A stretch of 15,772 bases of DNA from Sphingomonadaceae bacterium (GCA_016462305.1 JAEMTM010000018.1:1-15772); one strand, 5' to 3'. Shown: positions 6,656 to 13,871, numbered from the stretch's first letter. Notes: generated from the sequence alone by a model not told the origin. Program-made: numbers and translations.

Positions 6656-7975
6656 TCATTCGCCCAAAATGTGCATCACCATCGGCTCGCCCAGCATGCT
6701 GTCGGACGTTGAAAGCGCATTTATGGTGTCGTTGATCGCTTGCTCCGGCCCGGCATGTGTGACCATGGCAATCAATGCCGAACCATCGTCACCTGCCTCG
6801 GTTTGGATGAGGCTTTCAATCGACAGCCCCGCATCGCGCATCGCTGCGGTGATTTCCGCGAGCACACCGACCCGGTCGGCCACCAACATGCGCAAATAGC
6901 TTTTGCTGATCCGGTGCGCCGAGGCTGCGCGCGGCAGTTTTTCAAGTTCAGCCGACGGCATGGAGAATGCAGGGCCGGTTTCCTTGCGCGCAATATCGAC
7001 CAAATCGGCGACGACCGCTGACGCCGTTGGCTTGTCGCCTGCGCCTGCGCCTTGGAACAGCAATCGGCCCGAGAAATTGCCCTCGGCGACGACGGCATTG
7101 GTTGCGCCTGTGACAACTGCCAGCGGGTGGCTTAAAGGCACGAGGCACGGCTCAACGCGTTGGAAAATAGTCGACGATCCATTGTCGCCGTCAATTTCAG
7201 CAAGGCCAATCAGCCGGATACGATAGCCCAAGGTTTTGGCCTGCGCGATGTCCGCAGCCAGGATTTTACGCACACCGCGCGCCTCAACTCCGCCAAAATC
7301 AATGACTGAACCAAAACTTAAGGAGGCAAGAATCGAGAGCTTATGCGCGGCATCGATCCCGTCAATGTCGAATGACGGATCGGCTTCGGCAAAGCCCTTG
7401 GCCTGCGCATCGGCAAGTACCTGCGCAAAATCCAGCCCGTCGCGCTCCATAGTGGACAGGATGAAATTACATGTGCCATTGAGAATGCCATAGACCCGGT
7501 CAATGCGGTTGGCGGCGGCACCATCGCGCAGACCTTGAATGACAGGAATACCCCCGGCAACAGCCGCTTCAAATTTGAGCGCGGCCTGCTTGCTCTCCGC
7601 CAAAGCCGCAAGCTCGAAACCATGATGCGCGATCATCGCCTTGTTGGCGGTCACCAAAGCGCGTCCGTTGGACAAAGTCTCTCGGGCCAAGGTCAGGGCA
7701 GGGCCATCGGACCCCCCGACTAGCTCAACCACAACGTCAATATCGTCCGCGGTCGCAAGCGCACTTATGTCGTCGACCCAGCGATAAGGCGACAAATCAA
7801 CGCCGCGATCCTTTGTCCGGTCACGCGCGGTAATGGCGACAATCTTGATCTCGCGGCCGGCCCTGCGCGCAATAAGCGCCGCATTTTCCTCAATCAGGCG
7901 AATGACACCACTGCCCACGGTTCCAAGTCCAGCGAGGCCCACTTTAAGCGGTGCATGACGAACGGGTGTGGACAT
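6656..7975 (-). CDS. hom: homoserine dehydrogenase
   Basis: This enzyme reduces aspartate semialdehyde to homoserine with NAD(P)H, the branch point to threonine and methionine. The 439 residues show the monofunctional, ACT-bearing form. The cofactor loop is GLGTVGSG (16-23). The catalytic-domain signature YGILNGTCNFI (162-172) is present, as is GFAEADPSFDIDGIDAAHKL (194-213), which carries the conserved aspartates and Lys212. The C-terminal ACT domain (about 361-435) starts with YLRMLVADRVGVLAEI and is usually where threonine inhibits. No strong ribosome binding site precedes the ATG. The start is supported by its position 10 residues before the first Rossmann strand. It converges with the secreted-protein gene with abutting stops. 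Confidence 0.97.
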   Translation of the reverse strand: MSTPVRHAPLKVGLAGLGTVGSGVIRLIEENAALIARRAGREIKIVAITARDRTKDRGVDLSPYRWVDDISALATADDIDVVVELVGGSDGPALTLARETLSNGRALVTANKAMIAHHGFELAALAESKQAALKFEAAVAGGIPVIQGLRDGAAANRIDRVYGILNGTCNFILSTMERDGLDFAQVLADAQAKGFAEADPSFDIDGIDAAHKLSILASLSFGSVIDFGGVEARGVRKILAADIAQAKTLGYRIRLIGLAEIDGDNGSSTIFQRVEPCLVPLSHPLAVVTGATNAVVAEGNFSGRLLFQGAGAGDKPTASAVVADLVDIARKETGPAFSMPSAELEKLPRAASAHRISKSYLRMLVADRVGVLAEITAAMRDAGLSIESLIQTEAGDDGSALIAMVTHAGPEQAINDTINALSTSDSMLGEPMVMHILGE

Positions 7976-8009
7976 GGCTAAATGACTTTCTGCCGTGAAT
8001 CTGGTGGAT

Positions 8010-8024
8010 TTAAGCCGCGCTTAA
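8010..8024. repeat. inverted repeat upstream of hom (6-bp arms, 3-base spacer)
   Basis: TTAAGC, three bases, then GCTTAA form a perfect dyad about 35 bases upstream of the hom start, in the 189-base region shared by the divergent hom and 3-hydroxybutyryl-CoA dehydrogenase genes. Size and place fit an operator, but nothing identifies the binding protein and chance cannot be excluded. Confidence 0.3.
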
Positions 8025-8094
8025 GTGGAATTTGATGGAAACGCTAGCCCAAGGTTGCGATACCCTTGCGGGTGTGTGCGCCAAAGGCATAAGA

Positions 8095-8115
8095 CAAGCG
8101 CAAGGCTGGCGCTTG
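8095..8115. repeat. inverted repeat in the hom/hbd divergent region (7-bp arms, 7-base loop)
   Basis: CAAGCGC at 8095-8101 is matched by GCGCTTG at 8109-8115. It lies 49 bases upstream of the dehydrogenase start. No T-run follows, so it is not an intrinsic terminator. It could be an operator or a folded leader of the dehydrogenase mRNA. A weak promoter-like pair, TTGCGG-16-CATAAG, lies just before it on the plus strand. Confidence 0.3.
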
Positions 8116-8164
8116 GATATGGGTTTCGCTAGAGCCCGGATCGAAGCAAAATCGGAGTGAAGAA

Positions 8165-9034
8165 ATGCGTGCAGTTGGTGTTATCGGGGCGGGTCAAATG
8201 GGTGCAGGCATATCGCAAGTGAGCGCTGCTGCTGGCTATCATGTCTATCTGTCCGACCTTGATCTGGCCAAGGCCGAAGCAGGCAAGGCCAGCATTGCCA
8301 AAGCCCTGGCCCGCTTGGTCGCCAAAGAGAAAATGGGGCAGGTCGAAGCCGACACAATGCTGTCGCGTATTGAGCCTGTCGCCAGCTATGAACCGATGGC
8401 GGCTGCCGGGCTGATCATCGAAGCAGCGACCGAGCGCGAGGATATCAAGCGCAAGATATTTGAGGCTGTGGGCAACGTTCTTGGCCATCAGGCGGTGTTG
8501 GCATCGAACACATCATCCATCCCGATTACCCGTTTGGCGCAGGCGTCGCCCGACCCAAAACGCTTTATTGGCGTCCATTTCTTCAATCCGGTGCCCGTCA
8601 TGGGCCTGATTGAAATCATCCGTGGGCTTGCGACGACGGACGCCACCGTCGACATCGTGCGCCAATATGGGGAAAAGCTGGGCAAGCAATTGGTTTTTGC
8701 CAATGATGCGCCGGGCTTCATCGTCAACCGCGTGTTGATGCCCATGATAAACGAAGCAATATTTGCGCTTGGCGAAGGCGTTGCCAACATGCGCGATATC
8801 GACACCGCCTGCCAGCTTGGCCTCAATCACCCTATGGGGCCGCTTACCTTGGCAGATTTTATCGGGCTAGATACCTGTCTTGAAATCACCAAGATACTGT
8901 TCCAATCCACGGGCGATCCAAAGTTCCGCCCTGCGCCCTTGCTGCAAAAATATGTTGAGGCCGGATGGTATGGCCGCAAGGTGAAGCGCGGATTTTACGA
9001 TTATTCGGGGGACGTGCCCGTGCCGACACGCTGA
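8165..9034 (+). CDS. 3-hydroxybutyryl-CoA dehydrogenase
   Basis: It interconverts (S)-3-hydroxybutyryl-CoA and acetoacetyl-CoA with NAD(P), in fatty-acid, butyrate or polyhydroxybutyrate-related metabolism in the cytosol. The 289 residues match the single-function short form (Hbd/PaaH type). The nucleotide-binding loop is GVIGAGQMGAG (5-15). The catalytic residues align as Ser117 in ASNTSSIP, His138 in GVHFFNPVP, Glu150 in LIEI and Asn188 in PGFIVNRV. HPMGPLTLADFIGLD (222-236) is the C-terminal-domain signature. GGAG lies 7 bases upstream of the ATG. It stands alone on its strand, diverging from hom. Its last 34 bases are also read antisense as the end of the efflux-protein gene. Which CoA pathway it serves cannot be told from the neighbours. 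Confidence 0.95.
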   Translation: MRAVGVIGAGQMGAGISQVSAAAGYHVYLSDLDLAKAEAGKASIAKALARLVAKEKMGQVEADTMLSRIEPVASYEPMAAAGLIIEAATEREDIKRKIFEAVGNVLGHQAVLASNTSSIPITRLAQASPDPKRFIGVHFFNPVPVMGLIEIIRGLATTDATVDIVRQYGEKLGKQLVFANDAPGFIVNRVLMPMINEAIFALGEGVANMRDIDTACQLGLNHPMGPLTLADFIGLDTCLEITKILFQSTGDPKFRPAPLLQKYVEAGWYGRKVKRGFYDYSGDVPVPTR

Positions 9035-9369
9035 GGCTGTGCGGCATCGGCTTTTGTCGTTAGATTTAACCCGATTGCCCCGACCAAGATCAGCAGGATA
9101 AACCCAATCTGGACGGGTTGCAGGCTTTGTTTGAACACCAGCCAACCGATGATAGTAATCGCCAATATCCCGACCCCGGACCAGATCGCGTAAGCTACCC
9201 CCACCGGAATGCTCTTCATCGCCACGGCAAGGAAGGCGAAGCATACCCAGTAACATGCCATTGAGCCAATACCGAGGCCGATACGGGCAAAGCCGTCCGA
9301 CGCCTTGAGCAGGCTCGTTCCTGCTATTTCAAAGGCGATGGCGATTGCCAGATATATCCATGCGTTCAT
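9001..9369 (-). CDS. small multidrug resistance (SMR) efflux protein, EmrE/QacE type
   Basis: A 122-residue inner-membrane protein with four hydrophobic helices, expected to export cationic drugs or quaternary ammonium compounds in exchange for protons as a dimer. The essential membrane glutamate is Glu14 (AIAFEIAGTSLLKAS). Tyr40 and Trp63 in AYAIWSGVG (59-67) match the EmrE/Qac subtype rather than the guanidinium exporter (SugE/Gdx) subtype, which has WTG at this place. I chose the ATG at 9369 because GGGAG lies 7 bases upstream and the protein then begins MNAWIYL directly before helix 1. An upstream ATG at 9396 would add nine polar residues. The regulator gene ends one base before this start, so translation is probably coupled. 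The 15-20-residue polar tail is longer than usual and partly antisense to the dehydrogenase gene. Confidence 0.93.
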   Translation of the reverse strand: MNAWIYLAIAIAFEIAGTSLLKASDGFARIGLGIGSMACYWVCFAFLAVAMKSIPVGVAYAIWSGVGILAITIIGWLVFKQSLQPVQIGFILLILVGAIGLNLTTKADAAQPQRVGTGTSPE

Positions 9370-9370
9370 T

Positions 9371-10189
9371 TCAATCTCCCTTTTTGTCTGCTTCAAAACC
9401 AGGCAGCATCCCGCCGCTTATCATCCGCGCCGTCGTGGCGCGTTTCATGAATTCCCAAACCAACTTGTCGAAGCCTGGATCGGGTGCGCCTTCGCCTGTC
9501 CATTGATCCATTTCGTCAAACATTTTTATGCTCGCTTGCCACATGTCAGGCGTGCTGACCGCAGAAAAGGGCTTGAGCAGTTCGAACCACGCATCGACAA
9601 AGCCCTGCGCGATTTCGCTTTCGGGCTCCATTGGTATCGCGGCTTTGATACGGTCGCCCAAACTCTGCCATTGCGCATCATAAGATCGGGCATCGAAGTC
9701 AGCACCGATCAATTGCCATGCCCTTGCCCATTTCGCTTTCTCCTCCGGAGAAAAATATCGGTCGGTTATGGCTTGCCATTCCCTTGGCTCTTGATTCGTC
9801 ATCCGCTGTCCAGATTCGATGAGCGCACAAAATGTCGCGGGGTCGATCCGTTCACCGTCGTCGAGGCGCGACATTGCAAAGCGAATGATTTGGCGCGCGC
9901 TGTTTATCTGCGCAGCCTCTTCATCAAGCATTTTTAGCTGAGCGGTCAACATCGCCGACATATCAACATTATGTCCCGCAAACAGACGTTGCATTTGTGA
10001 TAGACTCAACCCTGCCGATTTCAGGACGGCGATCTGATGCAGGCGCGACAATTCGCGTGCACCGAATATCCTGCGCCCTGAAGCAGTGCGCAATGGTGCG
10101 ACGAGCCCCTTGGCTTCGTAAAAACGCAATGTGCGGCTCGTCAGGCCAGTGCGGCGGACGACTTCGTTTATCGGAAGCGAATCAGTCAT
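9371..10189 (-). CDS. MerR-family transcriptional regulator with a TipA-like effector domain
   Basis: A 272-residue regulator. Residues 5-70 form the MerR DNA-binding domain: INEVVRRTGLTSRTLRFYEAKGLV, then the wing SGRRIFGARELSRLHQI. A dimerisation helix with NVDMSAMLTAQLKMLDEE follows. The C-terminal 150 residues include ITDRYFSPEEKAKWARAW and are helix-rich. They resemble TipAS-type antibiotic-binding domains, a guess from pattern only. The gene ends one base before the efflux gene start, so it probably controls that exporter in response to a drug. An alternative ATG at 10204 would add five residues. I prefer 10189 because a MerR-style promoter places transcription start at or near it, and no Shine-Dalgarno sequence precedes either start. 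Confidence 0.9.
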   Translation of the reverse strand: MTDSLPINEVVRRTGLTSRTLRFYEAKGLVAPLRTASGRRIFGARELSRLHQIAVLKSAGLSLSQMQRLFAGHNVDMSAMLTAQLKMLDEEAAQINSARQIIRFAMSRLDDGERIDPATFCALIESGQRMTNQEPREWQAITDRYFSPEEKAKWARAWQLIGADFDARSYDAQWQSLGDRIKAAIPMEPESEIAQGFVDAWFELLKPFSAVSTPDMWQASIKMFDEMDQWTGEGAPDPGFDKLVWEFMKRATTARMISGGMLPGFEADKKGD

Positions 10190-10195
10190 GTAGGC

Positions 10196-10227
10196 TTTAT
10201 GCATCTTGACGCTGGGTCAACTTCAAG
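10196..10227 (-). promoter_or_regulatory. MerR-type operator-promoter with a 19-bp spacer
   Basis: Read on the minus strand, TTGAAG (10226-10221) and CATAAA (10201-10196) are separated by exactly 19 bases, the stretched spacing typical of promoters switched on by MerR proteins. A dyad with 5-bp arms, CTTGA (10227-10223) and TCAAG (10209-10205), is centred in the spacer region, and a second small dyad TTGAC-N5-GTCAA is nested in it. The predicted transcription start falls about at 10189, the A of the chosen regulator start codon. Confidence 0.5.
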
Positions 10228-10262
10228 CATTTTTTTGCCTGAGCGCGACTTTTCAATCGACG

Positions 10263-11447
10263 TTAGGTTAAGGTTCCACTCTCACGGAAGGCTGCCTCAA
10301 GATCGGCGATCAAATCGTCGGTATCTTCCAACCCGATTTGCAGGCGGATGAGGGTGCCATCCTTGTCCCAAGGCACTGCTGACCGGTATTTTTCGGGGTG
10401 GACGGGCAAAGCAAGGCTTTCAAAGCCGCCCCAGCTATAGCCAATGCCGAACAGGCCGAGTGCATCTACAAAGGCGGCGGCGGTTGCGGCGTCACCTTTA
10501 TGGATAAACGAGAACAGGCCCGACGCGCCCGTAAAGTCACGCTTCCAAATGTCGTGCCCCGGACAGTCCGGCAGCGCGGGGTGGAACACCGCTGCAACAT
10601 CTGGTTGGGTTTGTAACCATGTGGCAATCTGCAGCGCGGAGGACTCATGTGCCTTCATGCGGACGGATAAGGTGCGCAGACCGCGACTGGCGAGATAGGC
10701 ATCGTCGGGTGACACTGTCTGGCCAAGTTGCTGCGCGGTTTGGCGCAATTTCGTCCAATATTTCGCATGCGTGGTGACGCTGCCCATCATGACGTCGCTA
10801 TGGCCCACAATATATTTGGTGCACGATAAGATCGCCATATCAATGCCCTTGTCGAGCGCCGTGTGGAAATAAGATGTGGCCCAAGTGTTATCGAGCAAAG
10901 TGACAATATTATGTTTTTTGGCCGCTGCGCAAATGGCGGGAATGTCTTGAACCTCAAAGGTCAGGCTTCCGGGCGACTCCAACAAGATCGCTTTGGTGCG
11001 GTCACAAAATACCGAATCATAATCGGCCGTGTGCGGGTCAAAATAACGCGTCTCAACGCCAAAGCGCTTCAGGAAGCCTTCTGCGAAGGAACGACTTGGG
11101 TCATACGCATTGTCGGTCATCAACAGCACATCACCGGGCGCAAGGACCGACAGCAATGCGCACGCAACGGCAGCGACGCCCGATGGATAGAGCATCGTTC
11201 CATGCGCGCCGGGCTCCATCTCGGTCAGCGCCTCGGCCAGCGACCATTGCGTCGGTGACCCACGGCGACCGTAGAAAAAGCGGCCATCTTCGTTCGATGC
11301 CTTGCCAGCTTCGAGCGCGGCGACATCCGGGTATAGATGCGTGCTCGCGCGCCAAATAGGCACATTGACGACCGGGCCGGTTAATGAAGCCCTTCGTCCT
11401 GCAGTGACTAATTTAGTGGAGGGCTTTTGGGGCTTGTCAGAACTCAA
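10263..11447 (-). CDS. metC: cystathionine beta-lyase / Cys-Met metabolism PLP enzyme
   Basis: A PLP enzyme of the Cys/Met gamma-family. It most likely cleaves cystathionine to homocysteine, pyruvate and ammonia in methionine synthesis, and may also desulfurate cysteine. From the TTG at 11447 it has 394 residues, close to E. coli MetC (395). The Schiff-base lysine is Lys211 in SCTKYIVGHSD, Asp186 in LLDNTW binds the PLP ring nitrogen, and Tyr59/Arg61 in FFYGRRGSPT are the phosphate-binding pair from the other subunit. The TTG start overlaps the sseA stop by four bases (TTGA), has AGGG upstream, and places TKLVTAGR where MetC proteins normally begin. An ATG at 11498 would add 17 residues read inside sseA. 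Related cysteine-conjugate lyases cannot be excluded. Confidence 0.88.
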   Translation of the reverse strand: MSSDKPQKPSTKLVTAGRRASLTGPVVNVPIWRASTHLYPDVAALEAGKASNEDGRFFYGRRGSPTQWSLAEALTEMEPGAHGTMLYPSGVAAVACALLSVLAPGDVLLMTDNAYDPSRSFAEGFLKRFGVETRYFDPHTADYDSVFCDRTKAILLESPGSLTFEVQDIPAICAAAKKHNIVTLLDNTWATSYFHTALDKGIDMAILSCTKYIVGHSDVMMGSVTTHAKYWTKLRQTAQQLGQTVSPDDAYLASRGLRTLSVRMKAHESSALQIATWLQTQPDVAAVFHPALPDCPGHDIWKRDFTGASGLFSFIHKGDAATAAAFVDALGLFGIGYSWGGFESLALPVHPEKYRSAVPWDKDGTLIRLQIGLEDTDDLIADLEAAFRESGTLT

Positions 11448-12286
11448 GCCGCACCCTGCGCTTTGGGCGTGTCCGCATCGAGGCCCCATTCGGACCAACT
11501 GCCGTCGTAAAGCGAGACATCAGTCTTGCCGGTCATCCGCGCCCCAAAAAGGACGACCGCAGCAGTCATGCCCGACCCGCAGGTGGTGATCATGGGTGTG
11601 TTCAAATCCACGCCAGCGTCGGTAAAGGCTTGTGTCAATTCCGCGCCGCGCTTCCACGTTCCATCTGCGTTGAAAAGCTGGCTAAATGGCAAGTTGCGGC
11701 TGCCGGGAATATGGCCTGACGCCATTTCAGGCCGTGGCTCGGCTTCTTCGCCGGTAAAACGGCCAGCACCGCGTGCGTCGACGACAATTGCGTCTTTGCT
11801 ATGCAAATTGGCGAGCATGTCTGCCTTGCTACGCACGGCCTTGCCATCTTTCCACACGGTAAAGTGGCGATGGCGCAAGGTGGGTTTGCCGGTTTCAAGC
11901 GGGCGGCCTTCGGCTTTCCATTTGGCGATGCCGCCATCAAGGATTGCCACATCATGTGCGCCAAACAAGGTCAGCATCCACCAAGCGCGGGCGGCAGACT
12001 TGAACGGGCTGTCATCATATACCACGATGCGGCTGCCGTCCCCAAGTCCGAGCGATTGCATACGGCTCGCGAATTTTTCGGGCGGCGGCAATGTGTTCGG
12101 CAGGCTGCTATTGGCGTCGGCAAGTTCTTCCAAATCCATGAACACGGCCGATGGAATATGCCCACCTTCATATTCTGCCTGCGCATTGCGGCCCGCATCG
12201 GGCATGAACCATGTTGCATCGACCACGCGAAGGTCGGACGCGCCGATTTCGTTCGCCAACCAATCGGTGCTTACTAACAATTCCAT
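11444..12286 (-). CDS. sseA: 3-mercaptopyruvate sulfurtransferase
   Basis: A two-domain rhodanese-like enzyme that moves sulfur from 3-mercaptopyruvate to cyanide, thiols or acceptor proteins. The 280 residues match SseA (281 in E. coli). The N-terminal rhodanese domain (about 1-140) lacks a catalytic cysteine. The C-terminal domain (about 150-275) has Cys236 in TTCGSGMTA; a CGSG loop marks mercaptopyruvate rather than thiosulfate specificity. VVDARGAGRFTG (168-179) and SGHIPGSRNLP (190-200) are the usual rhodanese boxes. I chose the ATG at 12286 because AGGGAG lies 6 bases before it. A longer frame would begin at 12379. It lies 61 bases downstream of the photolyase gene and is coupled by overlap to the MetC-like gene, so the products probably share sulfur metabolism. 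Confidence 0.95.
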   Translation of the reverse strand: MELLVSTDWLANEIGASDLRVVDATWFMPDAGRNAQAEYEGGHIPSAVFMDLEELADANSSLPNTLPPPEKFASRMQSLGLGDGSRIVVYDDSPFKSAARAWWMLTLFGAHDVAILDGGIAKWKAEGRPLETGKPTLRHRHFTVWKDGKAVRSKADMLANLHSKDAIVVDARGAGRFTGEEAEPRPEMASGHIPGSRNLPFSQLFNADGTWKRGAELTQAFTDAGVDLNTPMITTCGSGMTAAVVLFGARMTGKTDVSLYDGSWSEWGLDADTPKAQGAA

Positions 12287-12347
12287 GATTTCTCCCTTGC
12301 CCGCATATATGATTCTTTCTCCGTGCAGGATAAGCTGCTTTTTCAAA

Positions 12348-13871
12348 CTATCCAAGTGTTTCCAGAAACTGCTGCGCATGGCTGCGCAGCTCTATTTTAT
12401 CTGCGTCCGCCATCCGCTCCCAATTTTTATACGGCATCGCCATGCGGGGATTTTTGCGCAGCTTGCCTTCGTTCCGGGCAATGAATTCCCAGTATAACGC
12501 GTTGAACGGACATGCTTTTGGCCCAACGCGTTGTTTGACGTCATAACGGCAATGTGTGCAATAATCGGACATGCGGTTGATATAGGCACCGCTCGCCGCA
12601 TAGGGTTTTGACGCGAGCATCCCGCCATCGGCAAACTGGCTCATGCCAAGGCTGTTGGGCAATTCCACCCATTCATAGGCATCGGCATAAACGGCCAGAT
12701 ACCATAAATGCACTTGCTTCGGGTCGATCCCTGCCAGCAAGGCAAAATTGCCGGTGATCATCAGCCGCTGGATATGATGTGCGTAGCCATGCGCGATTGT
12801 CTGGCCAATGGCCTGCGACAGGCAAAGCATGTCGGTTTTGCCCGTCCAGTAAAATGCAGGCAGGGACCGGGTCGCGGCCAGCGCGTTGCTCTCCACATAT
12901 TCGGGGCCAGCATGCCAGTAAATGCCACGTACATATTCGCGCCAGCCAATGACTTGCCGGATAAAGCCCTCGGCGGCGTTAATCGGAACCTTTCCCGCCC
13001 GATATTGCACCTCAACCGCCCGGCACAGCTCAAGCGGGTCAAGCAAGCCGGAATTGATATAGGGCGAGAGAATCGAGTGCCATAAAAACGGTTCGCCGGT
13101 CAGCATCGCGTCCTGATAATCGCCAAAATTGGGCAAAGCATGCGCCAGGAAATGCTTTTGCTGCTGCAACGCATCTGCACGGGTCACGGCAAAGCCGAAT
13201 TTGGCCGTCTGTCCGATATTGTCACCATAACGGCTCTCAACCATCTGGATGACATCTTGCGTCACCGCATTGGGCGCAAAATGCAGGGGCTTTGGCATCG
13301 TCAGATCGCGCTTGGCAGGTTTGCGGTTTTCTGCGTCGAAATTCCATTGCCCACCTTCGGGCGCATCGCCGTTCATGAGCAGGCCGGACTTACGGCGCAT
13401 ATCGCGATAAAAATACTCCATGCGCAACTGCTTACGGTCCTTGGCCCAGTTTTCAAATTCGCCATGGGTGCACAAAAACCGGTCGTCGGGCAGGATTGTC
13501 ACCGGCATATCAAAACGGTCATCCCAGCTATCGAGCATCGCCTTTACGCGCCATTCGCCCGCCTCGGTCACGCGCAGTGCGGAGATTTTGTGCCGCTCGA
13601 TTGCACGCACGACTTCGCCGGTGAAGCTACCGCTGTTTTCGGCCTCGGTCAGTTTTACGTAATCGACGGTCCAACCTAGGCTGCGCAGATCCTCGGCATG
13701 GTGGCGCATAGCGGACAGAATATACGCCATTTTGGATTTATGGTGCGGCACATATTCGGTTTCTTCGTCCACCTCCGCCATCAAGATGACGCATGCTGTT
13801 TTGTCCTGCCCCGCCAAAGAAGAAAGCCCGTGGCTTAGCTGGTCACCAAATATGGGAATCAAGATTGTCAT
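12348..13871 (-). CDS. FeS-type bacterial cryptochrome / (6-4) photolyase
   Basis: A 507-residue flavoprotein of the cryptochrome-photolyase superfamily, subgroup with an iron-sulfur cluster (PhrB of Agrobacterium, CryB of Rhodobacter). Members use light and FAD to repair (6-4) photoproducts or act as photoreceptors. The N-terminal antenna domain starts MTILIPIFGDQLSHG. Four cluster cysteines are at 350, 438, 441 and 454 (CTHCRYDVKQRVGPKAC), the same numbers I recall for Agrobacterium PhrB. His365-His366 in YAHHIQRLM lie at the active site. VYADAYEWVELPNSLGMSQFADGG (from 394) is the conserved FAD-domain segment. Start ATG 13871 is chosen from family alignment; a longer frame begins at 13964 but the extra residues look non-coding and no clear ribosome binding site is visible. 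It diverges from queF and leads the sseA-metC run. Confidence 0.93.
   Translation of the reverse strand: MTILIPIFGDQLSHGLSSLAGQDKTACVILMAEVDEETEYVPHHKSKMAYILSAMRHHAEDLRSLGWTVDYVKLTEAENSGSFTGEVVRAIERHKISALRVTEAGEWRVKAMLDSWDDRFDMPVTILPDDRFLCTHGEFENWAKDRKQLRMEYFYRDMRRKSGLLMNGDAPEGGQWNFDAENRKPAKRDLTMPKPLHFAPNAVTQDVIQMVESRYGDNIGQTAKFGFAVTRADALQQQKHFLAHALPNFGDYQDAMLTGEPFLWHSILSPYINSGLLDPLELCRAVEVQYRAGKVPINAAEGFIRQVIGWREYVRGIYWHAGPEYVESNALAATRSLPAFYWTGKTDMLCLSQAIGQTIAHGYAHHIQRLMITGNFALLAGIDPKQVHLWYLAVYADAYEWVELPNSLGMSQFADGGMLASKPYAASGAYINRMSDYCTHCRYDVKQRVGPKACPFNALYWEFIARNEGKLRKNPRMAMPYKNWERMADADKIELRSHAQQFLETLG

Noticed and set aside
11526..12497. Long open frame (323 codons) on the plus strand opposite sseA
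   Set aside because: It is the antisense shadow of a well-supported rhodanese gene; its translation is Ser/Ala/Pro-rich without any motif.
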